Positions 1-6,346 of a stretch of DNA of 7,724 nucleotides are shown piece by piece (position 1 is the first letter of the stretch; the number at the start of each line of letters is the position of its first letter). Position numbers and translations under genes: made by a program. Below the pieces are notes generated by a model. That model saw only the letters and a list, made by a program, of their open reading frames with translations, was not told the origin of the DNA and ran no database searches. Location of the stretch: NCBI GenBank assembly GCA_014360385.1, contig JACIXO010000058.1, forward strand, positions 1 through 7,724. Direction: 5' to 3'. This stretch comes from Actinomycetota bacterium (GTDB lineage: Bacteria; Actinomycetota; Humimicrobiia; Humimicrobiales; Humimicrobiaceae).

Positions 1-1
1 T

Positions 2-676
2 AATGAAATAATTGGGGATATTTTCCAGTACATAGAGAGAGAAAAAAAACAGGTTGGCGATAGGTTACCCTCAGAGAGAGAGCTTGCCAAGATATTAAAT
101 GTAAATAGGGCAACTTTGAGAGAAGCTCTAAAGACTTTAAATGCGTTAAGGGTAATAGAAATAAAACACGGCTCTGGAGTGTTTTTAAGAAATTTTTATA
201 CTGAAAGTAGTTTTGAAGCCTTGGTTTTTAAGCTTTTTTCAGTTAGTGGGTTAAATAAGAAAGAATACATGGATGTCTTAGAAGTTAGAAATATTATCGA
301 GCCACCAATAGCGTCGCTGGCAGCGGAAAGAGCTTCTCAAGAGGAAATTAAAAGTATCCAGAATATAATCAATGTCTCTAAAGAAAAGTTAAGAGAAAAT
401 CTTAATATATATAATGAAGATAAATTTTTCCATGAGGCTATTGCTATTGCATCTAAGAATTTTGCAATTGTCAAAATAATTAATAGTATCGAGATTTTGT
501 TAAGCAGTAAAAGGCAGAGTTTCTTAAGTGACAAGACAAGAGCATTAAAATCACATGAACAACATGAGAAAATTTTTAATGCAATCAAGGCAGGGGACAA
601 AAAGCTTGCTAGAAAGTGTATGGAAGAGCACTTGCTAGATGTGCAGGAAGCGCTTAAAAATCTTTTAAAAGACTAG
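2..676 (+). CDS. GntR-family transcriptional regulator, FadR subfamily with FCD domain (5' end outside window)
   Basis: The reading frame is open from base 2, so the gene starts left of the window; 224 codons are visible and probably only about ten are missing. Visible residues 1-65 form the winged helix-turn-helix, with the hallmark GDRLPSERELA (19-29), the recognition-helix pattern NRATLREAL (35-43) and the wing HGSGVFL. An FCD ligand-binding domain follows from about residue 88. It keeps the family's metal-site pattern: D140 and H144 in DKFFH, H188 in QHEKI and H210 in EEHL. FCD regulators usually bind small carboxylates such as sugar acids and are mostly repressors released by ligand. A TTG at 116 lies inside the recognition helix and cannot be the true start. 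Gene position suggests control of the dehydrogenase downstream and perhaps the rest of the locus; target and ligand are inference. Confidence 0.93.
   Translation, partial: NEIIGDIFQYIEREKKQVGDRLPSERELAKILNVNRATLREALKTLNALRVIEIKHGSGVFLRNFYTESSFEALVFKLFSVSGLNKKEYMDVLEVRNIIEPPIASLAAERASQEEIKSIQNIINVSKEKLRENLNIYNEDKFFHEAIAIASKNFAIVKIINSIEILLSSKRQSFLSDKTRALKSHEQHEKIFNAIKAGDKKLARKCMEEHLLDVQEALKNLLKD
661..672. repeat. 12-bp perfect palindrome at the end of the regulator gene
   Basis: TCTTTTAAAAGA is a perfect self-complementary 12-mer covering the last codons of the GntR gene. It has no loop and no following T-tract, so it does not read as an intrinsic terminator. It could be a chance product of Lys/Leu codons in AT-rich DNA. 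Confidence 0.35.
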
Positions 677-805
677 TGTGAAGCTTGGTTTTTGAAGGAA
701 AGTATTAAGTCAATTACAATGTTGCAGTAAACTGTGTCTCGGTTAGTTAGTAAAAAGCTGATATGTGATCTGGAGCATTTTTGAATAATTGTTGGAGTTA
801 ATTAA

Positions 806-822
806 TTGGGCTGTGCACCCAA
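806..822. repeat. Short inverted repeat TTGGG-N7-CCCAA between regulator and dehydrogenase
   Basis: Arms TTGGG (806-810) and CCCAA (818-822) flank a 7-base centre that itself contains GTGCAC. No T-tract follows, so it is a weak terminator candidate for the regulator gene. It could equally be an operator. The rest of the 233-base gap shows no ORF or RNA gene that I can recognise. Confidence 0.3.
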
Positions 823-854
823 ACTTTGTTCCGGTAGTGATAGAATACGATGTT

Positions 855-883
855 ATAGTATTATATTTATGATATTATGCTAT
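855..883. promoter_or_regulatory. AT-rich imperfect inverted repeat upstream of the dehydrogenase (putative operator/promoter region)
   Basis: The left arm ATAGTATTATAT (855-866) and right arm ATATTATGCTAT (872-883) match as an inverted repeat at 10 of 12 positions around a 5-base centre. The element lies 27 bases before the GTG start and is rich in -10-like hexamers, so a promoter overlapped by a repressor site is plausible. No convincing -35 box was found at 17 bases. It is not the short TGGTATACCA-like site typical of many FadR-type regulators, so linking it to the upstream regulator is a guess. Confidence 0.35.
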
Positions 884-909
884 TGGCTCTATATTGAAGG
901 ATTGGAAAG

Positions 910-1941
910 GTGAAGGCAGTAGTTTTGGAAAAAGCTAAGGAATTGGTTATCAAAGAAATACCGATACCAGAAATTTCTGAGGATGAAGTTTTAGTCAAAA
1001 TTAGAGAGGTTGGGATATGTGGGAGTGACATTCATTATTATAATCAGGGTAGGATTGGAGACTTTGTAATAGAAAAACCAATCATACTGGGTCATGAAAG
1101 CTCTGGTGAGATTGCAGCTGTTGGGAGGAACGTTAAAGGTCTTAGTGTAGGTGACAGAGTTGCTATCGAACCAGGAGTGCCTTGTTATAAGTGTAGTTAC
1201 TGCAAAGCTGGAAAGTATAACCTGTGCAATAAGATAGTGTTTATGGCTACTCCTCCCCATGATGGTGCACTTTGTGAGTATGTTAAGTATGATCCTCATT
1301 TTGTTTATAAGGTGCCTGATAGTATCAGCTTTACTGAAGCAGCTTTGGTTGAGCCTCTTTCTGTTGGATATGCTGCTGTAATCAGATGTGGGATAAGGCC
1401 AGGTGATTCTGTTGCAATTCTAGGCTGTGGCCCAGTAGGATTAGCGGCTCTTGAAATATCGAAGGTTATGGGAGCATCAAAAGTATTTGCATCGGATTTG
1501 AATGCCTATCGACTTAATATAGCAAAACGACATGGGGCTTTTGTAACAATAGATGCGGATAAAAATAATTTAGTAAATGTAGTTCATCAATATACAGAGG
1601 GGGAGGGATGCGATTGTGTAATTGAAGCCTCTGGAGCAGAAAAGTCAATATCTGAATCGCTGAAGGTAGCTAAAAAGGGCGGCACCGTAGTATGGATAGG
1701 ATTGGGAACAGATGTAGCAAGCATTCAATATATGGATGTAATTTATAAGAGTCTCAGAGTTGAAGGACTCTTCAGATATAGTAATACCTACGAGCCTATA
1801 ATAAGGTTATTAGATTCTGGATTGATTAGTGTTAGCGATTGGGTCTCGCACAGGTTCAGATTGGAAGACATACAAAAAGCAATAAACATAGCCAATGACC
1901 CTAGCATTAATAAGTTGAAAATAATCATCGAGCTAAGCTAA
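910..1941 (+). CDS. Zinc-dependent medium-chain alcohol dehydrogenase (sorbitol/L-iditol 2-dehydrogenase-like)
   Basis: A 343-residue MDR-superfamily enzyme of full family length. The N-terminal GroES-like domain has the catalytic zinc motif with C37 (GICGSD), H62-E63 (GHE) and E148 (VEP). A structural zinc site is intact with C92, C95, C98 and C106. The Rossmann fold has the nucleotide loop GCGPVG (172-177) and D196 at the end of the second strand, which favours NAD over NADP. The family oxidises polyols such as sorbitol, xylitol or iditol to ketoses; threonine or other sugar dehydrogenase activity cannot be excluded. The start is GTG, supported by GAAGGA at 896-901, eight bases upstream. 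It follows the GntR/FCD regulator on the same strand, across 233 bases that probably hold its own promoter. The likely role is cytoplasmic oxidation of a sugar or polyol in the catabolic pathway of this locus. Confidence 0.93.
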   Translation: MKAVVLEKAKELVIKEIPIPEISEDEVLVKIREVGICGSDIHYYNQGRIGDFVIEKPIILGHESSGEIAAVGRNVKGLSVGDRVAIEPGVPCYKCSYCKAGKYNLCNKIVFMATPPHDGALCEYVKYDPHFVYKVPDSISFTEAALVEPLSVGYAAVIRCGIRPGDSVAILGCGPVGLAALEISKVMGASKVFASDLNAYRLNIAKRHGAFVTIDADKNNLVNVVHQYTEGEGCDCVIEASGAEKSISESLKVAKKGGTVVWIGLGTDVASIQYMDVIYKSLRVEGLFRYSNTYEPIIRLLDSGLISVSDWVSHRFRLEDIQKAINIANDPSINKLKIIIELS

Positions 1942-1946
1942 CAATG

Positions 1947-1975
1947 GGAGCACTTGTGTCTTAGATAAGTGCTCC
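1947..1975. terminator. Putative bidirectional terminator hairpin between convergent genes
   Basis: GGAGCACTT (1947-1955) and AAGTGCTCC (1967-1975) form a perfect 9-bp stem, extendable by a G-U and a U-A pair to leave a 7-base loop. It lies just after the dehydrogenase stop and runs into the last codons of the URO-D gene, whose stop falls inside the loop region. Neither side has a real T-tract, so it is not a canonical intrinsic terminator. It may act as a transcription barrier or as an mRNA 3'-end stabiliser for both convergent transcripts. Confidence 0.55.
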
Positions 1976-2965
1976 TCTGAGGACTTCATCAACTTTAAGC
2001 ATATTCTCATAGGGGGTTTCTTTTGGAACCTCACAACCAGCAGCAATCATAGTATTGTTTTTGCTCGCCTTTATACACTTTTTCACAGCTTCTTCTACAG
2101 TTTCGGTAGAACCATTGAGCAAGATAACAGGATTAAAATTTCCACAAGCTGCACACGTATCTGAAAGGGTGTTAACAGCTTTTTCGAAGTCGACCATCCA
2201 GTCAACATCAACAATATCAGCACCCGACTGTGATATGAGGTGAAGTATTGGAGTAATGTTACCACATATATGCAGCTTTACTTTCCCACCTGCCTGATGC
2301 AAAGTATTAAATATTTTTATTTCGAATGGCAAAACAAAAGATTTATAGTAGTATGGACCAATGAGAGAAGCTGCAGCATCTCCAACTCCTATAAAATCAG
2401 CGCCGGCTCGTATTTGCTCAATGCCAAATTCTATTGCTTGTGCAGAACACAGTTCAAAAAGCTCATTTACAAAGTCAGGAGCATCTATAAAATCTGTCAT
2501 GATATTATTTACTCCTCTTAGATTAGCAGCTTCAGATATTGGGCCCTCAATCCATCCCAGAATAGGATAGTTGTTGCCAACTTCTTTCTTGTAAAGTTCT
2601 ATAGCCTTAATCCTATCCAGCATTCTTTTGCTGGTAAGAGGGTTCTTAATGTGGAGTTTTTTGATGTCCGAATATTTTTTCAATAAAAAATCTGTACAAA
2701 TAGGAACATCATCCTCAGGGAAAATGATATTTGCACCGAGGTCATAGGTTTCTCTATATGGGTCTGATATAGCGCTTACCATATCTATACCAAATTTTTC
2801 ACAACATTTCACATTTCCTTCAACAAGATACCTGTAGTCAGTAACGTATTTCTTATAGGGGATATTTATATACTTAGCTGCAAAAGTCATTATTATGTTT
2901 AAGTTTGGTATCTTGTCTACAGGTTTTCCCTCTAGCCTATTAAGTACTCTCTCCTTTGGAGTCAT
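1961..2965 (-). CDS. Uroporphyrinogen decarboxylase (URO-D) superfamily protein, MtaA/methylcobamide-methyltransferase-like
   Basis: A 334-residue protein of URO-D fold length. The N-terminus MTPKERVLNRLEGKPVDKIP is the typical opening of the URO-D/MtaA branch. The zinc-thiolate motif of cobamide methyltransferases is present as H232-x-C234-G (HICG), with C311 in AAGCEVP as probable third ligand. True HemE enzymes lack this pattern, so haem synthesis is unlikely. Relatives move methyl groups between corrinoids and thiols such as coenzyme M, or act in O-demethylation; many remain uncharacterised. No corrinoid-binding protein is adjacent. The ATG at 2963-2965 follows AAAGGAGGTG (2976-2985 on this strand), with 10 bases between, an extended match to the 16S tail. 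It is convergent with the dehydrogenase and lies downstream of the glycosidase-like gene on the same strand. The fold and motif assignments are firm; substrate is unknown. Confidence 0.88.
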   Translation of the reverse strand: MTPKERVLNRLEGKPVDKIPNLNIIMTFAAKYINIPYKKYVTDYRYLVEGNVKCCEKFGIDMVSAISDPYRETYDLGANIIFPEDDVPICTDFLLKKYSDIKKLHIKNPLTSKRMLDRIKAIELYKKEVGNNYPILGWIEGPISEAANLRGVNNIMTDFIDAPDFVNELFELCSAQAIEFGIEQIRAGADFIGVGDAAASLIGPYYYKSFVLPFEIKIFNTLHQAGGKVKLHICGNITPILHLISQSGADIVDVDWMVDFEKAVNTLSDTCAACGNFNPVILLNGSTETVEEAVKKCIKASKNNTMIAAGCEVPKETPYENMLKVDEVLRGALI

Positions 2966-2975
2966 AGGAATTTAA

Positions 2976-2985
2976 CACCTCCTTT
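2976..2985 (-). promoter_or_regulatory. Strong ribosome binding site of the URO-D-family gene
   Basis: On the minus strand this reads AAAGGAGGTG, an almost full-length complement to the 16S rRNA 3' end. The 10-base gap from its last base to the ATG is slightly long but fixes the start. Confidence 0.75.
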
Positions 2986-3003
2986 ATGACATACATTTAA
3001 ATC

Positions 3004-3063
3004 TAGCATTTGTAGCGATCTCTTGATGCTACAGTATCGAATATAAATTATATATAGCATTTG
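3004..3063. promoter_or_regulatory. Cluster of TAGCAT/ATGCTA motifs with a short inverted repeat, upstream of the URO-D gene
   Basis: TAGCATTTG occurs as a direct repeat at 3004-3012 and 3055-3063, 51 bases apart. ATGCTA, the inverse of TAGCAT, lies between at 3026-3031. TGTAGC (3011-3016) and GCTACA (3028-3033) also form an inverted repeat with an 11-base centre. On the minus strand a TATAAT hexamer (3047-3052) sits between them, preceded by TGCTATA, and could be the -10 box of the URO-D promoter. No good -35 box is visible. The arrangement suggests a regulated promoter with several operator half-sites; which protein binds is unknown. Confidence 0.4.
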
Positions 3064-3158
3064 GTTCCGCACCTTATTATGGCATATACTAGATCAAAAG
3101 TCATGTGCTAACTCTCTCTGTATCAGTAAAGTTGTGGAATTTATTTTCTTTATGACCA

Positions 3159-3188
3159 CGTCTAACTAGTTACCGTCTAATTAGTTAC
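3159..3188. repeat. 15-bp tandem duplication spanning the stop codon of the glycosidase-like gene
   Basis: Two adjacent units, CGTCTAACTAGTTAC (3159-3173) and CGTCTAATTAGTTAC (3174-3188), differ at a single base. The second unit encodes the last three residues (VTN) and the stop. Because the period is a multiple of three, the first unit would read VTS plus another in-frame TAG, giving two in-frame stops 15 bases apart. This looks like a small slippage duplication. Confidence 0.85.
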
Positions 3189-5336
3189 TTTTTCTACTCC
3201 TTCTACTCTTATTAAAGCAATACTATTAGTCTCTATTGTCACTGTATCTATAAGAATTTCGTTTCTATTGTTGGAGCTGGGATGTATGCAAAGCCTATCT
3301 TGAGTAAGACCATCTTCGAAAAATGCTTCAGGATGCTTTTTTTCGCAAAGTGTGAATCCCAACTTAGGTAAATTTATAGTCACACGTAAATGTTCAAATG
3401 TCTTGCTACTTCTATTCCAGAGTGTTATAAGCATTGAGTTTTCTCCACAAAAAATTTTAGCAATAACATCCCCTCTGTTTACTTTAACACCTACGTTGTC
3501 CCTGAACTCTCCATTTACAAATAGGTCTTTGTGTCTATCTCTTAGTTTGTTGACTCTTTTGATTTCTTTCGAGAGCCCTGGATCAAAAGAAATGCGACCA
3601 TAATTATGTGTATGAATTTCAATGTCTAGGGGTAGACCAAGTAAGTAAGATTGATATAGCTTCTCTCGTGCCCCTATATCTATGAGCCCCCCGGTTACTC
3701 CGGTTACCCAAGGTAGCGTATATCGGAACAGTTCTGGACTACTCCAATCGGTAAAGTCTACTCTAGAATGGAATATTGCTACATAAGGTGTATAGATATC
3801 TACTACTCCTTCCATTGAAAGTTCAAAGTCAGGGTTAAATTTTTTACCCTCATCCAGTGCTCTTCTAAGCATTTCTAATGCTCCAGGGCCATAAGAACGA
3901 TCAGGTCTCTCATGGCCATGGTGGTTATCATGACAAAGGTCTACAACGAGTAGCTGATCAAAAATTATGCAGTCTGCTCCAAGGCTTGCAGCTGTTTTAA
4001 GTTTCTCTATGAACTTATTCTGCCACCCTTGCGAACTGGGACACATGTTAGCAAAGCATACTGCTTCATAGGAGGGATAATGAGGAATTGCCCATCCCCA
4101 AGATTCAGTAAGAGGTATGCCATCGAAAGTTTTAACTGCCCAACCATGGCCTTCTTTTTTGAAATCGGGGTGAGACATGCTATAGGATCTCATATTGAGA
4201 TATAGTAAAACATGACCCCCAGCCTTGTGTACTTCTTCTATTGCCTTTGCAAGTTCTTCAGGGTTGCTAGGTTCAAAATCTGGGTATCTAATACTATTGT
4301 GACCTCCTTTGTACCACCCACAGATGAATAGTAAGTTTATGTAGTGAGCTTTGGCTTCACTTAGAATTTCTGGTATATCGTTAATAGAATTAATTATAGT
4401 TCCATCCTGGTGTGTTAGAATAAGGTGATAAAAGCCATTAGTTTCTTTTGCCCACTTCGCTTTTTCTCTTTTGGTCAACCATGTCTCAAGCCATTGTCTG
4501 TACTTATCTGCACCTACATGCCAGTCTCCATTGTGTAAACTCAGAATATAAGTTGGAGATGTCCAACTAGTCCCCTGCTTTATGTAAGGATATTTAACCA
4601 TAGCAAGTGAGAGATGCTCAGCTTGATCCCATAAATGTTTTTGCACCCGTGGGACTAAGTATTCGCCTTCCTTATTTAAGCAAGCCATATATATACCATA
4701 GTCTTTACAGCATAGATCCATCCATTGCATGGAGGACCTACCAGGATAGGGTTTAGCTAAGATTGTTCTTGATAGCTCCCTGGTCCATTCATGATAACCT
4801 GTTGCCTCTCCTTTTCTTGGGAAGTAGCTTAGAGGATTTGGAATGAGAGATCCACCCATGCTTGGGTAAGCAAGAATGTCATTCTCTGGACTCTGGCCAA
4901 TTGATGTCAACCCCCTGACCCATGGAAACCAAACCTGCGTTATTTCGCCTTTGTCCTTGTTTTCAACTTCAATCCACATGTAGAAGTCATCGCTATTGTC
5001 TTTCAACTCAATTGTTATCCTTACTATTACCTTGAATACACCTTTCTGTGAGCGAAGCTTGTCGTAGAGAATTGTAATTGCCTGCCTATCTTTGCTATTT
5101 GAAATCTTAATATCACTTATCTTTTGTTCGTCAGTGTCAAAGTGGTGGCTTCTACAGTCTTCCAAGGCATAGACAATTCGAAAAAACTGCGATTTTAGTT
5201 TAAAGCTAAGAAGGTCTTTATGAAAAGGTTTTATGAAAAGCTCAAGTAAAGATCCTGTTTCTCTATCCAAGGATAGTTTCACAGAACTGTTTTCCAGAAT
5301 AAAGTTTTTATTCTTACTTTCCCCATGTACTTCCAT
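3177..5336 (-). CDS. Putative cytoplasmic glycoside hydrolase, DUF6259/TIM-barrel glycosidase-like
   Basis: A 719-residue protein. Residues 10-285 look like an N-terminal beta-sandwich with substrate-contact-like aromatics (WFPWVRG, 136-142; YHEWTREL, 181-188). Residues 300-580 resemble a (beta/alpha)8 barrel, with strand ends NLLFICGWYKGG (334-345), HVLLYLNMRSY (375-385), GADCIIFDQ (453-461) and FELSMEG (504-510). A beta-rich C-terminal domain follows. By analogy with retaining glycosidases of this barrel type, D460 in FDQ and E509 in MEG are the best catalytic candidates; this is inference. There is no signal peptide or membrane segment, so it would act on imported sugars. The ATG follows GGAGGAG (5341-5347) after four bases. 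It lies 144 bases downstream of the permease genes on the same strand. The DUF6259 label comes from memory of similar proteins; substrate is unknown. Confidence 0.75.
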   Translation of the reverse strand: MEVHGESKNKNFILENSSVKLSLDRETGSLLELFIKPFHKDLLSFKLKSQFFRIVYALEDCRSHHFDTDEQKISDIKISNSKDRQAITILYDKLRSQKGVFKVIVRITIELKDNSDDFYMWIEVENKDKGEITQVWFPWVRGLTSIGQSPENDILAYPSMGGSLIPNPLSYFPRKGEATGYHEWTRELSRTILAKPYPGRSSMQWMDLCCKDYGIYMACLNKEGEYLVPRVQKHLWDQAEHLSLAMVKYPYIKQGTSWTSPTYILSLHNGDWHVGADKYRQWLETWLTKREKAKWAKETNGFYHLILTHQDGTIINSINDIPEILSEAKAHYINLLFICGWYKGGHNSIRYPDFEPSNPEELAKAIEEVHKAGGHVLLYLNMRSYSMSHPDFKKEGHGWAVKTFDGIPLTESWGWAIPHYPSYEAVCFANMCPSSQGWQNKFIEKLKTAASLGADCIIFDQLLVVDLCHDNHHGHERPDRSYGPGALEMLRRALDEGKKFNPDFELSMEGVVDIYTPYVAIFHSRVDFTDWSSPELFRYTLPWVTGVTGGLIDIGAREKLYQSYLLGLPLDIEIHTHNYGRISFDPGLSKEIKRVNKLRDRHKDLFVNGEFRDNVGVKVNRGDVIAKIFCGENSMLITLWNRSSKTFEHLRVTINLPKLGFTLCEKKHPEAFFEDGLTQDRLCIHPSSNNRNEILIDTVTIETNSIALIRVEGVEKVTN

Positions 5337-5392
5337 AATTCTCCTCCAGAGTTGCTTTTTAAATAAAGTTTTATAGAGGTGTAACTTGGATC

Positions 5393-5421
5393 ATGAAATT
5401 TAATTTCCTATTTCCTGACAA
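5393..5421 (-). promoter_or_regulatory. Possible promoter for the glycosidase-like gene
   Basis: On the minus strand TTGTCA (5416-5421, five of six to the -35 consensus) is followed after 17 bases by TTTCAT (5393-5398, four of six to the -10 consensus). It lies in the 144-base gap after the MalG-like gene, about 57 bases before the ATG. An alternative -10-like TATAAA occurs closer to the start. No terminator hairpin is visible in the gap, so read-through from the permease genes is also possible. Confidence 0.3.
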
Positions 5422-5480
5422 TGTGCAGGGTAGAAATATGGAGTTAGAGAATCTATGGATTTTTGAATTATTTACAACCA

Positions 5481-6335
5481 TTATTTTATAGCACCTATTG
5501 TTAAGCCTGAAATCAACCATCTTGATAAGTAGGTAAATACTGTACAAACAGGCACGGAAATCAGGACCGAGCTGGCAGCAAAGAGTCCCCATAAAGTAGT
5601 TCTCTCTCCGTAAAACCTTGTGATTCCAATAGTCCAGGTATACATTTCAGGTGTTTGTATGATGACTCTAGCTATGAGAAAATCATTCCAAGCCGAAAGG
5701 AAATTAAAAAATAATGCTATTGCCAATGCTGGTAGGGAAAGAGGCAGTGTTATTCGGTAAAAAGCAGCTAGCTGGCTACACCCATCTATCATGGCTGCTT
5801 CTTCTAATTCTATTGGAATTGAAGTGAAGTACCCTCTTAGCAACCATATTGTGAATGGCAGAGCTGTTACAGAATATGCGATTATTAAGCCAAGGAATGT
5901 ATTTACTAGTTTAAGCTTTGATAGCATAATATATAAAGGTAAAAGTAACATGACTCCAGGAAGCATTTGGGTAAGAAGTAGAAATAAAAGGCCAGCCTTA
6001 TAACCTGGAAATTTAAAGCGAGAGAAAGCATAACCTGCAGAAGTGGCTAATGCAACTCCAATAATACTAGTGGTAGTTGCTAACAGTAAACTATTTAAAA
6101 TCCATAGAATAAAATCAGTATCGAATAAAAGTTTAGTGTAGTTGGTAAATGTTGCATTTTCAGGAATTATCTTAAGGCTTGTAGAAAATACTTGATCACT
6201 TGGACGAATGGAAATTGAAAATACTCTTAATAGCGGAAATATTGAAATTAAACAAGCTAAGATAAGAAAACAATGGATGAATATTCGTGTAAAAATCCTT
6301 CTTACAACAAACTGAATAGAGTATTTTTTCTTCAT
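5481..6335 (-). CDS. Carbohydrate ABC transporter permease, MalG-type (CUT1 family)
   Basis: A 284-residue inner-membrane permease of the usual MalG length. About six hydrophobic segments are visible, at roughly 17-40, 78-102, 113-137, 146-168, 200-222 and 248-275. The EAA loop that contacts the ATPase runs from about 177 to 203 (EEAAMIDG, then ITLPLSLPAL). The ending GLTIGAIK is a typical MalG-family C-terminus. It pairs with the MalF-like protein to form the channel of a sugar or oligosaccharide importer. Its ATG is 11 bases past the stop of the MalF-like gene, so the two are co-transcribed. Its own ribosome binding site is weak (AAGG two bases from the start), suggesting translational coupling. 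No ATPase gene is nearby; CUT1 systems often share one encoded elsewhere. Confidence 0.93.
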   Translation of the reverse strand: MKKKYSIQFVVRRIFTRIFIHCFLILACLISIFPLLRVFSISIRPSDQVFSTSLKIIPENATFTNYTKLLFDTDFILWILNSLLLATTTSIIGVALATSAGYAFSRFKFPGYKAGLLFLLLTQMLPGVMLLLPLYIMLSKLKLVNTFLGLIIAYSVTALPFTIWLLRGYFTSIPIELEEAAMIDGCSQLAAFYRITLPLSLPALAIALFFNFLSAWNDFLIARVIIQTPEMYTWTIGITRFYGERTTLWGLFAASSVLISVPVCTVFTYLSRWLISGLTIGAIK

Positions 6336-6346
6336 TGCCTTATAGT

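Noticed and set aside
116..118. TTG as the start of the GntR gene
   Set aside because: The open frame continues left to base 2 and encodes the conserved first half of the helix-turn-helix (GDRLPSERELA), so this codon is internal leucine.
806..822. Intrinsic terminator for the regulator gene
   Set aside because: The stem is only 5 bp and is not followed by a T-tract; kept only as a weak inverted repeat.
677..909. Riboswitch or small RNA in the regulator-dehydrogenase gap
   Set aside because: No conserved riboswitch core or strong structured element could be recognised by eye; only short AT-rich repeats are present.
910..1941. L-threonine 3-dehydrogenase
   Set aside because: The sequence fits sorbitol/iditol-type MDR enzymes at least as well, and the neighbours concern sugars. 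Threonine activity cannot be formally excluded from sequence alone.
2055..2570. Plus-strand ORFs opposite the URO-D gene
   Set aside because: They lie entirely within the URO-D coding region, resemble no family and have no ribosome binding site; they are antisense shadows.
1961..2965. Uroporphyrinogen decarboxylase of haem synthesis (hemE)
   Set aside because: The HxCG and distal cysteine pattern and the MTPKERVLNRLEGK opening fit the MtaA-like branch. No other tetrapyrrole genes are nearby.
3131..3160. Terminator after the glycosidase-like gene formed by GTGG ... CCAC
   Set aside because: Only a 4-bp stem around a long AT-rich loop, with no T-run on the minus strand.
5371..5592. 73-codon minus-strand ORF overlapping the end of the MalG-like gene
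   Set aside because: It runs in another frame of the MalG-like gene into the intergenic gap, without a recognisable motif or binding site.
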